NCBI RefSeq assembly: GCF_047511655.1 | Contig: NC_133394.1 | Coordinates: forward strand, 108,892,343-108,956,342 | Direction of reading: 5' to 3' | From: Castor canadensis | Taxonomy: Eukaryota; Chordata; Mammalia; Rodentia; Castoridae | Length of the DNA: 64,000 nucleotides | Shown here: positions 1 through 12,761 of the stretch, one piece after another | Numbering within the stretch: the stretch's first letter is position 1 | How the letters are laid out: each line of letters begins with the position of its first letter | Notes under the pieces: model-generated | What the model was told of the DNA's origin: nothing | Seen by the model: only the letters and a program-made list of their open reading frames with translations | Database searches by the model: none | Position numbers and translations under genes: made by a program

Positions 1-1539
1 AAATGCATTAAAAAGATAACTGAGCAAGACTCTTCATGGACTAGAGCCCAGTTGCTTTTAGATTCTCATGCTGTGAGTCCCATAGAGAAGAAGAAAATCT
101 CCTGCCAGCAATGATTGACCTGATACTCATAAGAAAAAAAAGAAAGAGATCTTCTGTGACATAATATAGGCAAAGAAAGAGTATATTTGAAACTCTTGAG
201 AACAAGTCGGGTAGTTCTTGGTTTATTACTGTCCTGTTTGGTATGATACATGAGCATGATAGCATTAATGACCTTGGATCACTCAGCAACCAAAAATTCA
301 GACCTCATAAAGATAAAGGTCTGATTCATGACACCAAGTAGGTCATCTAAAATAGCAGAGATGCTATATAGGTGTGCAAGATACCTTTAAAAATAACAAA
401 TACAGAAATTAGTGGTGAATCTTAAACCATAGCAGCAGAGCATGTTTTGCCAATGTATTTTGTCAGAATGTATTTTAATAATAAAATGATCAAAACTTAG
501 AGGAGTCTTTTTCACAAATTGTCCATGTAGAAAATTAATTCAAGTTTAGCAAGAAGAAGATTTTAACAAATATAAAGTATGTTTGCCAGAAGTAGGATTA
601 AGAAATTCATCCTTTCAGCTGCTAGGACTAGTGACAATTAATGGAACAACATGATTCTTACACTGGAATTGTTCTTAACAAAAGAGAGTCAAGTCACTCA
701 TCCCATGCCATTCCCCTAGGGAAACACATCTAGCCACCTGGTTAGTGCAATGGCACAACTTTGAATGTTCTGCATTGATTCCCCATTAGGTTAGTTGATA
801 CATTTTTGACACTGGACTTCAGATTGATTCCCCTTCACAATCCTACTTTTCTCAGTCTCCCTCAGCTGATCCTAGGAATACTACTAAATAAACTTCTTAC
901 ATAAAAATCTCCATCTCAGAATCTTTTTCTGGGAACTCAGGTGAAAATAAACAGCCCAAAAGTAAGTTGATTAAATAGGTATGACACAATTACCTAGCAT
1001 CATTTAATCCAAATTTTATTAAAATACAAAGCAATCATTATCTCATATCACATTTAAGAAGGAATCAAATTAAATAACATGTTACCTTTCATTTATAATA
1101 TTTATTTTAAGAGATCTTTTAAATTTATTTTGACAGAGATTTTTATTACACATCATATTGAAAGTGCATAAAAAGTAAACTGAAAATAATATAATTGATT
1201 AAGCTCTAATTGTTTCAACCATATCTAAAATATATTTTATTCAGATTCTGACTCTGCCATTTCAGTGTTGGACACAGTCATCAATGCTATTGTTTTCTTC
1301 TAGTATTCCCCTCCATACTCTCAACAGCTTGGAAGATACAACATTTCTCAAAGGAGGCTTCATTCTGGTCTCTGGGACTCTCTTACAAGTCATTGACCCT
1401 CCTGATATAGGTTTTGATGCCAGCACTTCTTCTATAATGCATTTCATATCTGATGATAAAAACATTCAGTGAAAGTAGGTGATATATTAAGTCCCAAAAA
1501 CTGAAAAATATTACTAATAAAAACTCAAAATATTAATAT
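1..1539. other. No recognised feature
   Basis: AT-rich sequence with no repeat or gene I can identify. Reading frames at 1262-1472 overlap on opposite strands, reach only about 65 codons, and resemble no family I know. Confidence 0.5.
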
Positions 1540-1900
1540 TGTGGTCTAAATATGAAATACCTGCAATAAACTCATGTTAATCTCCAGATGTTGACACCAT
1601 TTTGGGAGGCTGTGGAAATTTTAGGAGATAGGACCTGGTTAGAGAAAGTGTTCTTTGGTGTTATTGGTTGCTCTGGGAACATCTTATTACTGCTCTGTGT
1701 GTGTCCTGTGCATCATGTGATGAACAACTTTCTTTGTCACAAGTGAACCATTTCTATCACCATGATGTTCTGCCCAAGTGCATGGAGTCAGGTAACCATG
1801 GACTAAGTTCTCTGGAACTATAAACCAAATGAAATCTTCCTCCTTTTGAATTGTTTATGTCAGATATTCTTTAATAATGACAAGAAGAGCAACTAACACA
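1540..1900 (+). repeat. MaLR-type LTR, solo
   Basis: The segment starts with TGTGGTC and ends with CTAACACA, the usual TG...CA termini. Inside are landmarks of mammalian MaLR LTRs: a block on a poor 'gggaggctgtgg' theme near 1605, a 'catggagtcaggtaaccatgg' block near 1780, a polyadenylation-like 'aaccaaatgaaatctt' near 1825, and a 3' end reading as a diverged 'caggtattctttaataacaa'. The element in the opposite orientation at 11861-12905 appears related. No internal retroviral sequence adjoins it, so it is probably a solo LTR. Family placement is from memory. Confidence 0.55.
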
Positions 1901-2883
1901 CATGTAGTGTTGGGGAATATACTGATACCTATTGTTCTGGGTTATGAGTACTCATAGGAAACCACTGTGTTATTGAGTAGCTGAAAATAATGCAAGAGGA
2001 AAGCAAAGGGGTTTGCCTTTTTCTTGGTGCCAATATGATCCTAAGAAATTGGACTAATATCTGTTAACCATTTGTATTAATTATGAGAAGTTCTTTAGTC
2101 TGACTTTTTGTGACCTATCATTTTTTAGGGAACACTGTGTTCCATGAAGAACATTTAGGTTCATATATCTAAGTTGGATGTCATTTGTCTTTTTTTCTCC
2201 ATTACACTTACCTTTTTATCAGAATTACTAGGATTTTAGAGGAGTTTAAGCCCAGCTAAGGACTTGCCTGAGACATGTTTGGAATCCAAAGATGTGGATT
2301 GAGCAAGCCCAGACCCAAAATGGTTCAAAACAGTTTCATGTAAAGTCAATTAACAACAAAGTCAATTATTAATTTTAAATAAAGGTAGAGAACTAATAAG
2401 AAATGGTTCACTACATGACACCAAGCATGGAACAGAAGAGGATTCCCAAGGAAGGATTCCAGAGGCTGACCAGGGTTCAAATGGCCAGTCACCATAGACA
2501 CTGGTCCAGGGATGGAAATAAGCCAGACAGGAGCCAGTGTAGATGAGGAGATGTCTCAGAAAAGATAAAGCAGAGACATTTCCTGGCACAGACAGAAACA
2601 TGATGTTGAACAGAATATCCTTTATCTGACTGGCTTTCTGGGCAGCCCTAACAGAGCTCACTCTTCCCATGAGATGTCAGAAGCTTCCAACTGAGAGATT
2701 GATAATGACTGTAAAATAAACACAATTACTGCTAATGCCGAAAGTGTTAATCATATTGCAGCTTATGCAATAAGCAACCATGGCAACCAGGAAATTTAGC
2801 TCCAGATGCCTGCAGAAACTCAGAGTGCTTTGATGAACTGGAGAATGTCTTTTCAGTTGAGAGGGATTCAAATTCTTTTATTT
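1901..2883. other. No recognised repeat; possible conserved non-coding stretch
   Basis: No gene or repeat recognised. A minus-strand frame of 102 codons at 2362-2670 matches nothing I know. Around 2715-2800 the sequence is less AT-biased and contains a C/EBP-like TTATGCAAT and an imperfect RFX X-box-like block around CCATGGCAAC. This makes it a weak candidate for a regulatory element. Confidence 0.3.
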
Positions 2884-2945
2884 TTAATTAATAAATATTA
2901 ATTAAGCGCCTATAATTTGCTATTCATTTTCTAGGTACTTACATT
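2884..2945 (-). repeat. MIR fragment
   Basis: Short segment matching the antisense MIR 3' region: 'attaagcgcctataatttgc' followed by 'ttctaggtactt', compared with the usual 'ttgagcgcctactatgtgcc ... ctaggtgctt'. It is too short to be sure. Confidence 0.35.
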
Positions 2946-4149
2946 AAATTTTTAAAAATAGACAAAATTTATACTTTTGTCTAGAGCTATACCTATTTAG
3001 CTAGCTGCAATTAGTCACAAAAATAGCAATTCTACACACAAACTTTACTAAATTTTATGCATGAATGATTATTTAACCATGTAAATTACACAGGAGTTTA
3101 ATTTATACTAAATTCCTGTAGCATATATTAGAGTTATTTTGTAGTCTTGGCTGGTATTTCATGTGCAACTATTTTCTTTCCAGAAGTTTTACAAGCTATT
3201 TGACAGCAATGTGTTTAGTTCATTCTTTTTTCACAAATTAACAGAATTTTAATAAAATGAAAATATTTAATTGAAAAACACGCCGATCTTTTAAATTACA
3301 TTGGGAGACATTTCAGTCAAATCTGTAAATATTGAAATACAATATGTGAACTTCAGCACCCATACCACTTTCTCTGCTTTAATTATAAGGATGCAGGAGA
3401 AAAAAGATGCTCAAGCAATAAGGCTGGTAGCTTTGCAGATTTATAATATGAGGACCAATGTATTTAAAAATTCTTGGGCAAGATACTTTAGACCAGCATA
3501 CATAGGAGTAACAAGTTCCCAATTCTAGAATTCCAAACAACTAGCATTTCCCTCTTTATTTGGGGAATTTATAATTAGTGTAAGGGTTTCTCTTCATGTG
3601 CTTATAATGATGGAAATCAATAGAAGCCATATATGTCACTTATATTAAGATCTGTTATAGAAAATGAATTTCCATCTGGATGCAGTTATGTGAATGTGAT
3701 GCTAAGAAAACACAAATAACTTATGAATTAATTTGATTTTTAATTGATATTTTTCAGTAGCTGAAAATTCACATTGATAACTGCAATATTAAGCAACTGT
3801 ACAGAAAAGAACCTGTAGCATGGAAACACATTTTAAAGAAATTCCTTTAACTAGTTATGAGGAATAGTCTTTGTTAGTTTTGCTACATTTCCAGAAGTCC
3901 TAGAGAAAACTATTTCACAGAACAGCCATTCTTATATCAGAATTATTACAAAAGAATTTAATTATCACTTGTGAAAATAAGATAACAACCACTATAACAG
4001 TAATTGCACTTGGAAATCAGATTTCTCCATGTAGGCAAAATTCTAATCTACTTTGCTTTTTTTTTGCATCATTCTCTTAATTGATGGAAATGAATATCTA
4101 TTCCAACATTATAGCAGTGGGCTTTGGCTAGAATCACCCCAGAACTCAG
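2946..4149. other. No recognised feature
   Basis: AT-rich sequence. A plus-strand frame of 75 codons at 3301-3528 has no recognised homology. No repeat identified. Confidence 0.45.
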
Positions 4150-6960
4150 AGATGATTCCTCCACTCCTAGTTTTTTCAGGGATTTTATAATGAAGAGATG
4201 TTGAATTTCTCAATCTTTTTCTGCATCAAATGATTCTATTTATGTGCTTTATTATGTTTATTGATTTGCATATGTTGAATTATTTTGGCATCTCTGGACT
4301 AAAACCAACATGATCATTATTTGTGATAATTTTAATGTGCTTTGAATAAGGTTTGCAAGTATCTTTTTGAGAAATTTTCCTTCTATGTTCATCAAGAAAA
4401 TTGGTTCACAGTTTTGTTTTATGTTGTATTCTTTCCTGGTTTGGTTATCAAGGTAATGCTAACTTCATACAAAGAATTTGTTAGCCTTTCTTCCCTTTCT
4501 GAATAATGGAATGATTGAGGTGTATTGGTGATAATTTTTAACTGAAGATGTGGCAGTATGTGACAATGAATTCACCTGGTCATGGATTTTCTTTGTTGGA
4601 AACCATCAGCTACTGCTATAATCCCATTGCTCATTATAGGCCTTTTTAAATTATTTATATTCTCTTGGTTTAATTTTGGTAGTTCATATATATCTAGAAA
4701 TTTACCCATTTCTTTTGTATTTTCAACACATTGGAATAGAAGTTTTCATAATTTTCTTCTGGATTCCATTGGTATTGTTGTAATATCTACTTTTTAATCT
4801 TTAACTTTATTAATTTGGGTCTTTCGCGCTTTCTTTTAGTTTCATGAAGTTATTTTTTCTAGACTGAATTTTATCATTGATTCTTTGTACTGAAATGATA
4901 CTGTCCATTTTACTAATTTCCACCTTAATCGTTATTATTTCTTTCCATCTACTAATTTTATATTTTTTTTATCTTATTTCTCAATTACCTTTCAGTAAGT
5001 AATTATTTTTTGAGATCTTTCTGATTATATAAATATAGGAAATCATAGGTATAAATTTACCTCTTTGAGCTGCCTTTCCATATCCCTAAACATCTGGTAA
5101 GTATTGTTTTTATCATCTGGTTCTAGGAATTTTTTAATTCCCCTAATTTCTTCAATTACTCATGAATCATTCAAAAGTATTTTGTTCAATCTTTATGTCC
5201 CTGTATATTTTGTTTGTCATTTATATCTAGATTTATTCCTTTGTAAGTTAATAAGATACAAGCATTACTACATTTTTTTTTGTATTTGTTAAGTTTTGCT
5301 TCAGGCCCTAAAATAAGAGCATTTTGGAAAATGTTCCATGGACTCCTGAGAAGAGTGCATTCTGCTTTTGTTTGGTAGAATATTCTATAGATATCTGTCT
5401 AATACATTTGATTTATGCTGCAATTTAACTCTGAAATTTGTTTTTTCACTTATCTGGATAACCTGTGGATGACAATGGGATATTAAACTCAGCCATGATT
5501 TTTGTATCTGGAACGATTTGTCCCTTTATGACCAGTAGTGTTGGTTTTATGAAATTGCTTGCACGAATAGTTTGGTGCATATATGTTTACAATCATTATT
5601 TCTTCTTGATAATTGTTCTCTTCATTAAGGTGAAGTGACCTTTCTTGTATCTTGTGGCTAATTTTGCTTGAAGTCTACTTTCCTACATATTGCTAATCCT
5701 GCTTGCTTCCTGCTTTCACTTGGTTGTTATATATAGCATCTTCTGTTCTTTCACTTTCAGTCTATGTACGTCTTTGCCTACTTGCAGTCAACAGTAGGTT
5801 TCTTGCAGAAAACAATATTTGGATCTTGCTTTTTAACTCAATAACCCAGTGTGGACCTTTTATTTTGAGCTTTATGAACCTTTAAATTTAGGGTTATTAT
5901 TGAGAAGTATTTGCTGATTCCTGTAATTTTGTTATTTTTTTTTCCTGGCCGATTTACATACTTTGTATACTTCTCTTTCTCCATTGTTCCTTTAGGAATT
6001 TGCTGATTTACTGAGTTGAATAAATTTATTCATCTATTTATCTTATAAAATTTATTATTTCCTTCCTATTTTTTACTCATCTGGTTACAGATTTGCTTTA
6101 AGTGTCTTCTGTGATGCTGGTTTAGTTTTAGTATGTGATATCTTGGAAGGTCCTTATTTCTCCATCAGTTTTAAGTGATGGAGATACAGCAATATTGGTT
6201 GGTAGTCAGTTTTGCTGTCAGGGCTTGAATATAACATTCCTTGATTTTTTGGTTTTCAGGGCTTCTGCTGAGAGGTATGTTGTAATCATGGTGAGTTTAC
6301 CTTTGTAAGTTGTCATTTTTCTTTTGTTGCTTTGAATATTCATTATTCAGCAGTCTTGGAATTTCAATGATAATGTGATATGGAGAGTTCTTTTCTATCT
6401 TTTCTCAGATAGACATGTCTTTCTGAGGTCATATCTATTCAACTTTCTCTGCATTCCCTGATAAACTTTCCTTCTGCTTGATCTAGTCTATTGGTCATGT
6501 ATTCCCTTCTGATTCTCATTTGATTCATTCAATTTTTCATTTTCAAATTTACTACTTTTTTTCAGATTCTCGATTTAATTTTTGACTTTCTCATTCATAT
6601 TTCTTACTTTCTTATCCAAGTCTTAAATTGACTTTTTTATTTCATTGATATATTAATTTGATTCTTCTTTGAAGTTTTTGATCATTTTTAAAACTGGAGT
6701 TTTTAATATTTTTGCCTGACATTTCAACTATTTCAGTATCTTTGGGGTTTTTTTCCTGGGGAGTTATGAACTTTTGGAGGATGCGTATTGTCATGCTTCT
6801 TCATTTTTCTTCTGTTTCTATGTTGTAAATGAGCATTTGAGTTTGGGCTGGTGCTCTGCTTCCCTCTGTGATGAAGCTCCCTCCTCCATTTCTCACACAA
6901 GGAGATCTGTGCCCATGAATCCATGTCCAAGTCACAACCAGTTTTCTTGGTCACCAATGA
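4150..6960 (-). repeat. Old L1 LINE, internal part (ORF1 to ORF2 RT), degenerate
   Basis: The plus strand reads as antisense L1 throughout. Near 4165-4330 it matches the antisense of the ORF2 reverse-transcriptase region ('tttattgatttgcatatgtt' at about 4257). Around 5300-5600 it matches the endonuclease region, including the antisense of the GDFN and YAPN segments. Around 6060-6700 it follows the antisense of ORF1, with 'gcttctgctgagaggtatgt' near 6260 and a coiled-coil-coding stretch near 6500-6700. All minus-strand frames are broken by many stops, so this is an ancient copy. The 3' part of ORF2 and the 3' UTR are absent. The right boundary is approximate. Confidence 0.8.
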
Positions 6961-9900
6961 TTATTAGGGTGATGCTCACTTAGTCAGTGGAGGGAGTCTT
7001 TGGGGTTTAGAGATAAAAAAGTAATATAGGGTCATTTGCTCATCCTGCCCAAGATATTTGGCTCTAGGAACTCTTTAATTCATGCTTTTGCTATTTTTTT
7101 CTCATGAGAAAAGTGTAAAAAATAAATCTTTACTAATAAATAATTGATCAAAAAATAGCAAAGAGATTTCTGTAGTTATAAATTGATAGAATTTTTCTAA
7201 TAGGAATTTCCATTGGAGAACTTTATTCTTTTTGTTTCTCCATTGGAGATTTTTGTTCTTAATTCTCATTCTAAATATGCAGATAATTATTGTACATAAC
7301 TCATTTATGCATAACAGTTTTGTATGTTACACAGTTGATCTATTCATACTGAATGCACTCTAGTTTAATCAAATTGGAAAAACAGATGGCTTGAAATTTA
7401 CTGCATTAATAACCCATTTCAAACTGTTGACTCATATGTGCATAATGGTTTCCTACCTTTTTGTTCTAGCTACTTTGTAATTAGATGTGTATTTTTAATG
7501 AATTTTAGTAAAATGGAGAAAGATTACCAAAAATTACTTTTAATAACAGGTTTCATAAAAGCCTTCTCAATGTTCAAAGTCATTTCCTTACTAGGGAAAA
7601 ATGTGACAAAAATTATTTCATTACCATATAAATCATCTCTCATCACATAACTTACTTAGGACCATTTTTTCTGGTGCTTTATTATTAAGGGCTCTGGGTT
7701 GAAATCAGATTTCTGGAGTTACAAATGTATACCTGTATTCCTCTTGTGTATTCTCAAAATTCTAAGGTAAAATCCTTTCTGAATAGAAGGTCAAGTACAA
7801 CTGTTTCTTTACACTTATTTTAAATTATTTTTAGCAATCTGGTTATGGTCAGATTTCAAGGAGTACTGTGAATATCTCCCATTGTTAACATCAGAAGTTT
7901 CCTAAGGAAAGTGAGAAGACAAACTAACATGCACATGAAAATTGTGGGAAATTGTTTATATAAATGTGCATTACCTGTATTTGAATGCGCATGCTTCCTT
8001 CCACAAATGCTGTCTCAAGATATTTGATTTGTGAAGAAAGGAGGAAAGCCACTAGTAGCTATAAAAATACAGTGTATTTAGTTATTTCATTTTTGAGACA
8101 CTTTTTCTTGATATTTTCCTACTGTATGGTATTGTATTCTGCTAGAAAAGGCTATGAAGTTTGAAAATGGCAATAGGTGGCTAGCAATCCATGAATAACT
8201 GGGTTTAGAAATATAGTTAGATTTTATTTTCAGGAAAGCAGTGTGACTATCATATATTTATTGGCTGATCAATTAAACACATTTTATTTACTTTTTTATA
8301 GACATTTTGAATTAAGTTGTTTTGTAAATAACATTACTAAAATGGTAAAGGGACTCTATAGAATATTCTGGAAGAACCTCACTTTCAATAACTAGCATTC
8401 TTACATGGAAATATATTGATCAAACATCTCTCTGTATGTAATCATTATGCTTTTGGGAAAAGTCCTTTCCTTGGCAGATATAGAGATGAATGAGGAAATA
8501 TCCACTCTCGAAGTCTTTTAAATGCCTATCTATGAGGACAGTTTCAATAACTAAGGGGTCTGTAAGTAGGTAAAACATGGTAAAAGCTACCTTCATTTAA
8601 GATGCAATTAAACTAAATATAAAGTAGGTAAGGATCTCCCTCTACCAAATTGCTACTGAATTTTTGCATTTGCCAATAGAAAGTATCCTGGTTTTAGTGC
8701 ATGTTAAGTGATTCACATGCTTTTAATAAGAACTTTTCATATAGGTTGTGTATGTATGAGTACCTATATAAAATAGATGGCATACTAAGTAAAGGTAATT
8801 CTTGGAGTTTTTAAAAACAGACCATTTAGAAAGGTATGATTGGGTATAATGGAACTCAAGGGTGTAAGGCTGGGTATATGAAATAGTATAATGCAAGGTA
8901 GATGACAACAGTGATTTTTACAAACTGGAAGGAGAGAACCTTGTAGAAAAGAGAATTTTGATGGTATCATTGACCCTCATAGAAGAGAAACAGGCCGTTG
9001 AGGCATCCCACCAGGAAGGGAGTTAGTGGAACAGATACCCTGACCTCAATGTTTCCTCTCACTATACCTCTGCCTAGGATTACTATAGACCCAACCAAAC
9101 TCGAGGTAAAAAGGCAGGAAACTCTTGCAATCTGTACAGGCTATTCTTCCAGGATAGAGCAAAAGAGAATGTGAAAGACTGGGAATGGGTCTGCAGAGAC
9201 ACAGACACCACTTGGCACATATGAAAGCCAATGTGAGCAAGAGATTACCCTTTAACAGCTTTAAATATAATCACTATACAAATGCTCCTTTCTCATTTTA
9301 TGACATCAGATACTTGCCAAGGATTATCCATGTGAGCCAAGCAACTTCCCTTCAGTCAGTATAGATTTATCCTGTGAAATTTTGGAGGTAAAGAGAAATG
9401 CTCTTAGGTTCCTAATATAACAATTTCTATTTCTCTAAAGAGGAAATAGGAATTTGAGAATATACTTGTGCCACAGTGAAAATAGTACTACATGTCTACA
9501 TATCACTGTTCAAAATCAAATGGAATGCCAAGAATCAAATCTAACTTATAATCTACAGTAACAAACTAAAAGGAATACTTAACTAAAGTCTTTGAAACAG
9601 GAAAAAAGTACTTTTAATTTAAATTTAACAAAAACATTTAATCTCAATTTCTATTAATTGCTGGTTAAATTTTATTCTCAGCCTATCTATGTAGATTATT
9701 TAGATTTTATTCAAAAAATTTGTGCATTTTAATTATCCTTTTAGTAAGTTGCTATAGAGAATGGTCTCTGGATTTAACACCACTCAACCCTTAATCAGTC
9801 TCCTAGAAGGATTACAGAGATATCTAGTAGTATGTATTACATATTCATTCCTTGCTCTACAATCTTTCTACTCCCAAATTTGGGAACTTTATTTCTTCAT

Positions 9901-10509
9901 GCCTTCAGTCATCTGTGTGTTTATAGACCCAATTCTTCATTTATTTTTCTTCAAAGGAGAAGAGTTGATTTATTTGATGAAGTGTAAAGAAAGTAATGAG
10001 ACATGTGTGACTATGTTCTTCCCTTTTCTTTATTGTGGAGAAGGACACCTGTTGACAGGAAGCATTCACTCCTACCACACTTTATCCATTCACTGGTCTT
10101 AGTTGGGCATGACCATTGAGGGAAGTCTGTAGTTTGGAGGAATAGCTTCAGTTGGGGAAGTATTAATATGGCATTAGAGCAAAATTGGCTAAGCTATCTG
10201 ATTGAACTATAAGCAGTAATAAAATAGACATTGATCTCCAAAGTGTTGATTCTTGTCCATCATTCAAGTGCAGCTTAACTAAGACAGAACAGAGGGCTCC
10301 TATTTATTGGGCCCTCTAATCTCTAATTCTCTGGTACATTTGGCCTGAAATTTGGATAATACTCAGGGGATGAAATTAAGCAAGAATTTACACAGAATGA
10401 CAGATACACATAAAGTAGCCACAGTTATGGCTATATGATTTAGCAGTGTATATGACTAAAATAAGTATGGGGATTTCTTAATCATGTCAAATTATCATAT
10501 TTAAAACCT
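6961..10509. other. No recognised feature (3.5 kb)
   Basis: No gene or repeat identified with confidence. Overlapping minus frames at 8723-8970 and a plus frame of 113 codons at 9761-10102 resemble no protein I recognise and have no supporting context. Confidence 0.45.
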
Positions 10510-11440
10510 TCTCTTTTTAAAAATTACTCATCTGTTCACATGTGCATACATTGTTTATGTCATTTCTCCCCCTTGGTCCCCGCCCCCACCTCTCCCCACT
10601 CCCCCCTGCTTCCAGGCAGAACCTGTTCTGTACTTTTCTCCAGTTCTGTTGAAGAATAGAAATAAGCAATAATAAGAAAGACATAGCATTTTTGTTAGTT
10701 GAAATAAGGACAGCTTTACAGAGAGACTCTTAGCATTGCTTTCATGTACAAATGTGTTACAACCCAGGTTGATTCATCTCTAACTGATCTTTATACTGGT
10801 TCCTGATCCCCTTCTCATGTTGACCTCTGTTGCAATTAAGGTTTCTGTATTAGTTCCTCTGGAGTAGAGACATCAAATGCTTTCATGTTTTGGGTTTCCT
10901 GCCTATCCCCATATCTCCTGCATGTGCTCTCCCCTTGTCATGTGACCCAAGTCCAACCACATTGCTACATTTGCCCTAGATCTAAAGTCCACATATGAGG
11001 GAGAACATATGATTTTTGGTCTTCTGAGTCTGGCTAACTTCGCTCACAATGATGTTCTTCAGTTCCATCCATTTACTTGCAAATGATAAAATTTCATTCT
11101 TCTTCATGGCTGAGCAAAATTCCATTGTGTATAAATATCACATTTTCTTGATTCATTCATCAGTAGCGGGGGATCTTGGTTGTTTCCATAACTTGGCTGT
11201 TGGGAATAGCGCTGCAATAAACATGGGAGTGCAGGTGCCTTTGGAGTAACCTGTGTTGCATTCCTTAGGGTATATCTCCAGGAGTGGGATTCCTGGATCA
11301 TATGGCAGATCTATGTTTAGATTTTTAAGAAGTCTCCAGATTTTTTTCCAGAATGGTTGCGCCAGCTTGCATTCCCACCAGCAGTGTACGAGGGTTCCTT
11401 TTTCCCCACATCCTCGCCAACACATGTTGGTGGTATAAAA
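10510..11440 (-). mobile_element. L1 LINE 3' end (ORF2 C-terminus plus 3' UTR), 5'-truncated
   Basis: On the minus strand the ORF2 C-terminus is followed by a 3' UTR with a C-rich plus-strand tract (G-rich on the element) at about 10568-10610. The 3' UTR shares blocks such as 'aataagcaataataagaaag' (antisense) with copies near 17.3 kb and 50.3 kb. The element's 5' end lies near 11440, just upstream of the CWRGCG motif. No clear target-site duplication was found. Confidence 0.85.
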
Positions 11441-11479
11441 ACTTCTCTTTTGCTGTTTTTGGTTTTTATACTTACGCAT
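10982..11479 (-). pseudogene. L1 ORF2p C-terminal fragment, broken by two TGA codons
   Basis: The minus strand reads through the conserved L1 ORF2p C-terminal motifs: CWRGCGEKGTLVHCWW, then KIWRLLKNL, DLPYDPGIPLLEIYPKE, CTPMFIAALF and KLWKQPRSPATDE. At the position of the conserved tryptophan in the usual DKWIKKMW, a TGA appears at 11153. A second TGA replaces the tryptophan of KKMW a few codons later. Beyond these the same frame continues through the MEF-CSAMKKNE, KWMELKNII and SEVSQTQKTKNHMFSLICGL motifs to a TAG at 10982-10984. Both lesions are TGG-to-TGA point changes without frameshift, so this is a moderately young but dead copy. ORF2p is the endonuclease/reverse transcriptase of L1. 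Only the cysteine-rich C-terminal end is present here, so no activity is possible. The first codons (above about 11440) may be flanking DNA. Confidence 0.85.
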
Positions 11480-11860
11480 TGGTTGTTAATTGATTTGACT
11501 TAGATTTGTGGTATTAAACTTCAGTCAGATGAAATGTAGGCTTGGTAGGTAACTGCAAAAAAGATTTGATCACTGGAAGCAGATATATAATTTGTGGTGC
11601 ACAATATAAAATGAAAATGTGGGCCCCATTCTTAAAAATGTTGAAGAATTTCAAGGTAGTGAAAGCAAGAATTACACTAAATGCAGGAACCTTTTGAGTA
11701 TGGCCCCTTTGCAACCTATAAAGTCAACATTAGAGGAGTGGATCTTAGTAAACAAGAGACAGGTTACGCTATACAAATGACGGGTGGGTCATGATGGGTC
11801 TTAGTGAAGCCTTTCAGACTGCCATGCTAGAGTGCTGTTAGGCCAAATGCATTAGTATGC
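11441..11860. other. No recognised feature
   Basis: Sequence between the L1 at 10.5 kb and the LTR at 11.86 kb. Nothing recognised. A 66-codon minus frame at 11514-11714 has no known homology. Confidence 0.4.
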
Positions 11861-12117
11861 TTTTTGTTCTTGTGATAAAATACAAAGACTGGGTATTTTA
11901 TAGAAAGGCTAGTTTAGCTTTCAATTCTAGTGGCAGAAAGTACAAACAGCAGGGCACGGGCTCTGGTTTTGGCCTTTCTGGCTTACTCACATCATGGCAA
12001 ATGCCACCATGGTGGGAACACATGTGAGCAAAAAAAAAAAAAAGAAAATCACATTACCAGGAAGGAAGTTAGAGTGGCTAAGGAGGAGTGGTCAGGTTTG
12101 TTCTGTTATAACAGATC

Positions 12118-12286
12118 TCTTTTTTTTTTTTAAATTGTGGTGCTCAATGGAGGTACATTGTGGCATTTACAAAAGTTTTTGCAATATAACAAATGTGGCA
12201 TACTTGAATTCACCCTTTCCACCATTCTCCTTTATTCCTCATACCCACATTCTGGAAAAGTTTCAACAACCTTCTTTTAGGAATTA
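12118..12286 (-). mobile_element. Short 5'-truncated L1 3' end
   Basis: A T-run (poly(A) of a minus-strand element) is followed by 'aaattgtggtgctcaatgg', 'ggtacattgtggcatttac' and 'ttgaattcaccctttccacc'. This resembles the 3' UTR end of the L1 at 38944-39545 ('gggggtacattgtgatattt', 'ttgaatccaccctttcatc'). It lies inside the MaLR LTR and so is younger than it. Confidence 0.55.
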
Positions 12287-12310
12287 GTCAAAATTCAGTG
12301 TCAATCTTTC

Positions 12311-12327
12311 CCAAGAGCAGTACTTTC
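12311..12327 (+). repeat. Target-site duplication, left copy (17 bp)
   Basis: CCAAGAGCAGTACTTTC is repeated exactly at 12745-12761, flanking the L1 3' end between them. It marks L1-mediated integration. Confidence 0.92.
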
Positions 12328-12744
12328 TTTTTTTTTTTTTCTTTTTTTTTTGTTTTTTTTTTTTTCATTTTTCTTTTATTATTCATATGTGCATACAAGG
12401 CTTGGTTCATTTCTCCCCCCTGCCCCCACCCCCTCCCTTACCACCCACTCCACCCCCTCCCGCTCCCCCCCTCAATACCCCGCAGAAACTATTTTGCCCT
12501 TATCTCTAATTTTGTTGTAGAGAGAGTATAAGCAATAATAGGAAGGAACAAGGGGTTTTGCTGGTTGAGATAAGGATAGCTATACAGGGCATTGACTCAC
12601 ATTGATTTCCTGTGCGTGGGTGTTACCTTCTAGGTTAATTCTTTTTGATCTAACCTTTTCTCTAGTTCCTGGTCCCCTTTTCCTATTGGCCTCAGTTGCT
12701 TTAAGGTATCTGCTTTAGTTTCTCTGCATTAAGGGCAACAAATG
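12328..12744 (-). mobile_element. Young 5'-truncated L1 3' UTR insertion
   Basis: The insert is bounded by a perfect 17-bp target-site duplication. It has a long T-rich run at 12328-12365 (the poly(A) side), then the antisense of the L1 3' UTR with a C-rich tract at 12414-12473. It ends inside the 3' UTR at 'gggcaacaaatg'. By eye its body differs from the plus-strand copies at 22437 and 28360 by only a few bases, so all three belong to one young subfamily. It carries no coding sequence. Confidence 0.92.
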
Positions 12745-12761
12745 CCAAGAGCAGTACTTTC
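12745..12761 (+). repeat. Target-site duplication, right copy (17 bp)
   Basis: Exact copy of the 17 bp at 12311-12327. Confidence 0.92.

Noticed and set aside
4582..4797. Membrane-protein-like plus-strand frames at 4.5-5.9 kb
   Set aside because: They are antisense translations of an old minus-strand L1; hydrophobic runs come from T-rich antisense codons.
9761..10102. 113-codon plus-strand frame as a gene
   Set aside because: No homology recognised, no splice or promoter context, and composition typical of chance frames in T-rich DNA.
12298..12531. Phenylalanine- and proline-rich small protein
   Set aside because: It is the translation of the L1 T-tail and C-rich 3' UTR tract. The same false frame recurs in the other copies near 22.7 and 28.9 kb.
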